A DNA stretch of 7,413 nt, taken from assembly GCA_900321665.1 (NCBI GenBank), contig ONWY01000090.1, positions 1 to 7,413 on the forward strand, read 5' to 3'. A program made the position numbers and the translations under genes. Origin of the DNA: an uncultured Eubacteriales bacterium (lineage in GTDB: Bacteria; Bacillota; Clostridia; Oscillospirales; Acutalibacteraceae). The notes below the pieces were generated by a model. That model had not been told where the DNA came from. It worked only from the letters and a program-made list of their open reading frames with translations, and searched no databases. Below, piece by piece: positions 6,290 through 7,413 of the stretch (position 1 is the stretch's first letter; each line of letters starts with the position of its first letter).

Positions 6290-7413
6290 AGTACAATTCT
6301 ATTTTCTTTGGTGCACTGCCTACCGAAGGAAACAGTGTTTTAAAATTATTTTTAAAATCTTCTCGGTTTATCTCATCGCGCAGCACCGCATAAAAATAGC
6401 CGCCACCGCCTGCTCCGCAAAGGCTGAGTGCTTTTACATACGGTTGCAATGCCCGCGCCATTTGCTCGGTTTGTATTGTACTCGTTTGATGAGATATGTT
6501 TTCTAAAATAGAGGAATGAAGATTCACACATGCGCAAAACGCATCAGCATTATCACTCTCTATCGCTTGAATAAAAGCATCATTGAGCTTGTATATCTTT
6601 TCAAAGCCGAACAAACATTCCTCATTATCAGCTAAATATCGCTGCATAACATCGCCAACAATGCTTTTTCCAAAATGCTGTACTCCGGTCGGAATCAATA
6701 TGCTTTTGTTATTGATTAAGTGGCGGATATTATCGCCCGGTTTGAGCGGAAGAACCCTGATTCTTTGCTCTATACCCGGGCAGGAGGCAGATACTTTTAA
6801 ACCGGGATACAGCGCGCCAACTTGGTCTTGCCAACCGCCGCCTGTTCCCATAACCTGCTCTGCAACAAAAACAAAAGAAACAATTTGCTCGGTTGTTAAT
6901 GATAATCCAAAAAGCTTATCTAACGCCATAAAACAACCGGCTAACACAATACTGCTCACGCCAAGCCCTGAACCACGGTCTATGCCTTTCACACACGCAC
7001 GCAAGCGAAAGCCGCTTTCAAGCTTGTATGCATCGCAAAGTCCGATTGTTTTTAGAACCGCATAAAAAAGATTAAAATCACTCAGTTCGTTTTGTATTCC
7101 CGACTTAAAGATTTCTCTTTTGCCATTTATCTCAAATTCGATATCACGATTTTCCATGCTTTCGGCACAAACTTGTATCGGCAAATCACCCTCACAAGTC
7201 ACCGCCATATTGAGCATTTTTCCGCCACGGTCAATGCAATACGGCATAGCATCTGTCCAAGTGCCGGCAAGATTCACGCGAAGCGGCAAATTCACCTGCA
7301 CCTTTGTTTGCGCAAAATGAGAAAAATCAAACACAGGTAAGCTTTCAAAATGCCGGGAAACAATGTGCTTCCTATATTCTAAATAACGACCGTAATGATG
7401 CTGCTTGATTTGT
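6279..7413 (-). CDS. Fucokinase-type GHMP kinase domain, 5' end outside the window (probable C-terminal half of an FKP-like bifunctional enzyme)
   Basis: GHMP-superfamily sugar kinases use ATP; fucokinases phosphorylate the anomeric C1 hydroxyl. Numbering from a GTG at 7334 as residue 1, the visible motifs are PLRVNLAGTWTD (17-28, sugar-binding motif 1), GIDRGSGLGVSS (117-128, ATP-binding loop), TGGGWQDQ (164-171, typical of L-fucokinase and FKP) and LCGAGGGGY (305-313, motif 3). The protein ends at a TAA (6279-6281) that overlaps the next gene by 11 bases. The frame has no stop between the GTG and the right edge: 26 further codons are open, reading through YGRYLEYRKH. The GTG has no convincing Shine-Dalgarno and no in-frame ATG lies upstream of it, so I treat the gene as 5'-partial. 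In FKP enzymes this kinase follows a GDP-fucose pyrophosphorylase domain; that the missing part is such a domain is inference. Alternatives are a stand-alone fucokinase or a heptose-phosphate kinase (HddA), the latter less likely given TGGGWQDQ. Confidence 0.85.
   Translation of the reverse strand, partial: QIKQHHYGRYLEYRKHIVSRHFESLPVFDFSHFAQTKVQVNLPLRVNLAGTWTDAMPYCIDRGGKMLNMAVTCEGDLPIQVCAESMENRDIEFEINGKREIFKSGIQNELSDFNLFYAVLKTIGLCDAYKLESGFRLRACVKGIDRGSGLGVSSIVLAGCFMALDKLFGLSLTTEQIVSFVFVAEQVMGTGGGWQDQVGALYPGLKVSASCPGIEQRIRVLPLKPGDNIRHLINNKSILIPTGVQHFGKSIVGDVMQRYLADNEECLFGFEKIYKLNDAFIQAIESDNADAFCACVNLHSSILENISHQTSTIQTEQMARALQPYVKALSLCGAGGGGYFYAVLRDEINREDFKNNFKTLFPSVGSAPKKIELYYEK

Noticed and set aside
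6583..7065. Plus-strand open frame of 160 codons
   Set aside because: It is the longest plus-strand frame but is wholly antisense to the well-conserved GHMP kinase motifs; no domain or ribosome site supports it.
7332..7334. GTG as the true start of the kinase gene
   Set aside because: No Shine-Dalgarno is seen upstream and the frame is open to the window edge, so a longer, fused protein is more likely; it cannot be excluded without more sequence.

Overview
The window is a single, tightly packed operon segment. Every gene I can support lies on the minus strand and is read from the right edge towards the left. The order of transcription is: a fucokinase-type GHMP kinase domain whose frame runs off the right edge; a single-domain SIS sugar-phosphate isomerase of the KdsD/GutQ arabinose-5-phosphate isomerase type; two intact cobalamin-binding radical SAM proteins of 642 and 634 residues; and a third paralogue that is broken and runs off the left edge. 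The genes overlap or sit within 10 bases of each other (11-base overlap, 8-base gap, ATGA overlap, 9-base gap). There is no room for an internal terminator or a conventional intergenic promoter, and no stretch of 300 bases lacks a gene. I see no RNA gene, mobile element, CRISPR array or repeat other than the gene-scale paralogy.

The two genes at the right point to making an activated sugar. The kinase carries the fucokinase signature TGGGWQDQ and the usual GHMP motifs. Its frame stays open upstream of the only in-window start candidate (a GTG without a Shine-Dalgarno) to the window edge, so it is probably the C-terminal half of a two-domain FKP-like enzyme (sugar 1-kinase plus GDP-sugar pyrophosphorylase). 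The SIS protein keeps the KdsD-type residues and the SHHPGG motif but has no CBS domains. Together they suggest supply of a GDP-sugar of the fucose/D-arabinose type, perhaps for a surface glycan. This pathway is inference.

The left three quarters hold three tandem paralogues with the layout: N-terminal cobalamin-type Rossmann domain, radical SAM domain with CxxxCxxC, and a C-terminal region of about 220 residues that I do not recognise, ending in WYGRR. Such proteins are most often methylases of unactivated carbon. The two intact copies align almost without gaps. The third copy has lost what looks like 38 bases exactly at the iron-sulfur motif; this removes two of the three cluster cysteines and shifts the frame, while everything downstream remains open and conserved.

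The organism cannot be named from this window. The sequence is moderately AT-rich by eye, and a cobalamin/radical SAM-rich operon with FKP-like and KdsD-like enzymes would suit an anaerobic bacterium, for example a spirochaete, a Bacteroidetes or a Firmicute. This is only a guess.
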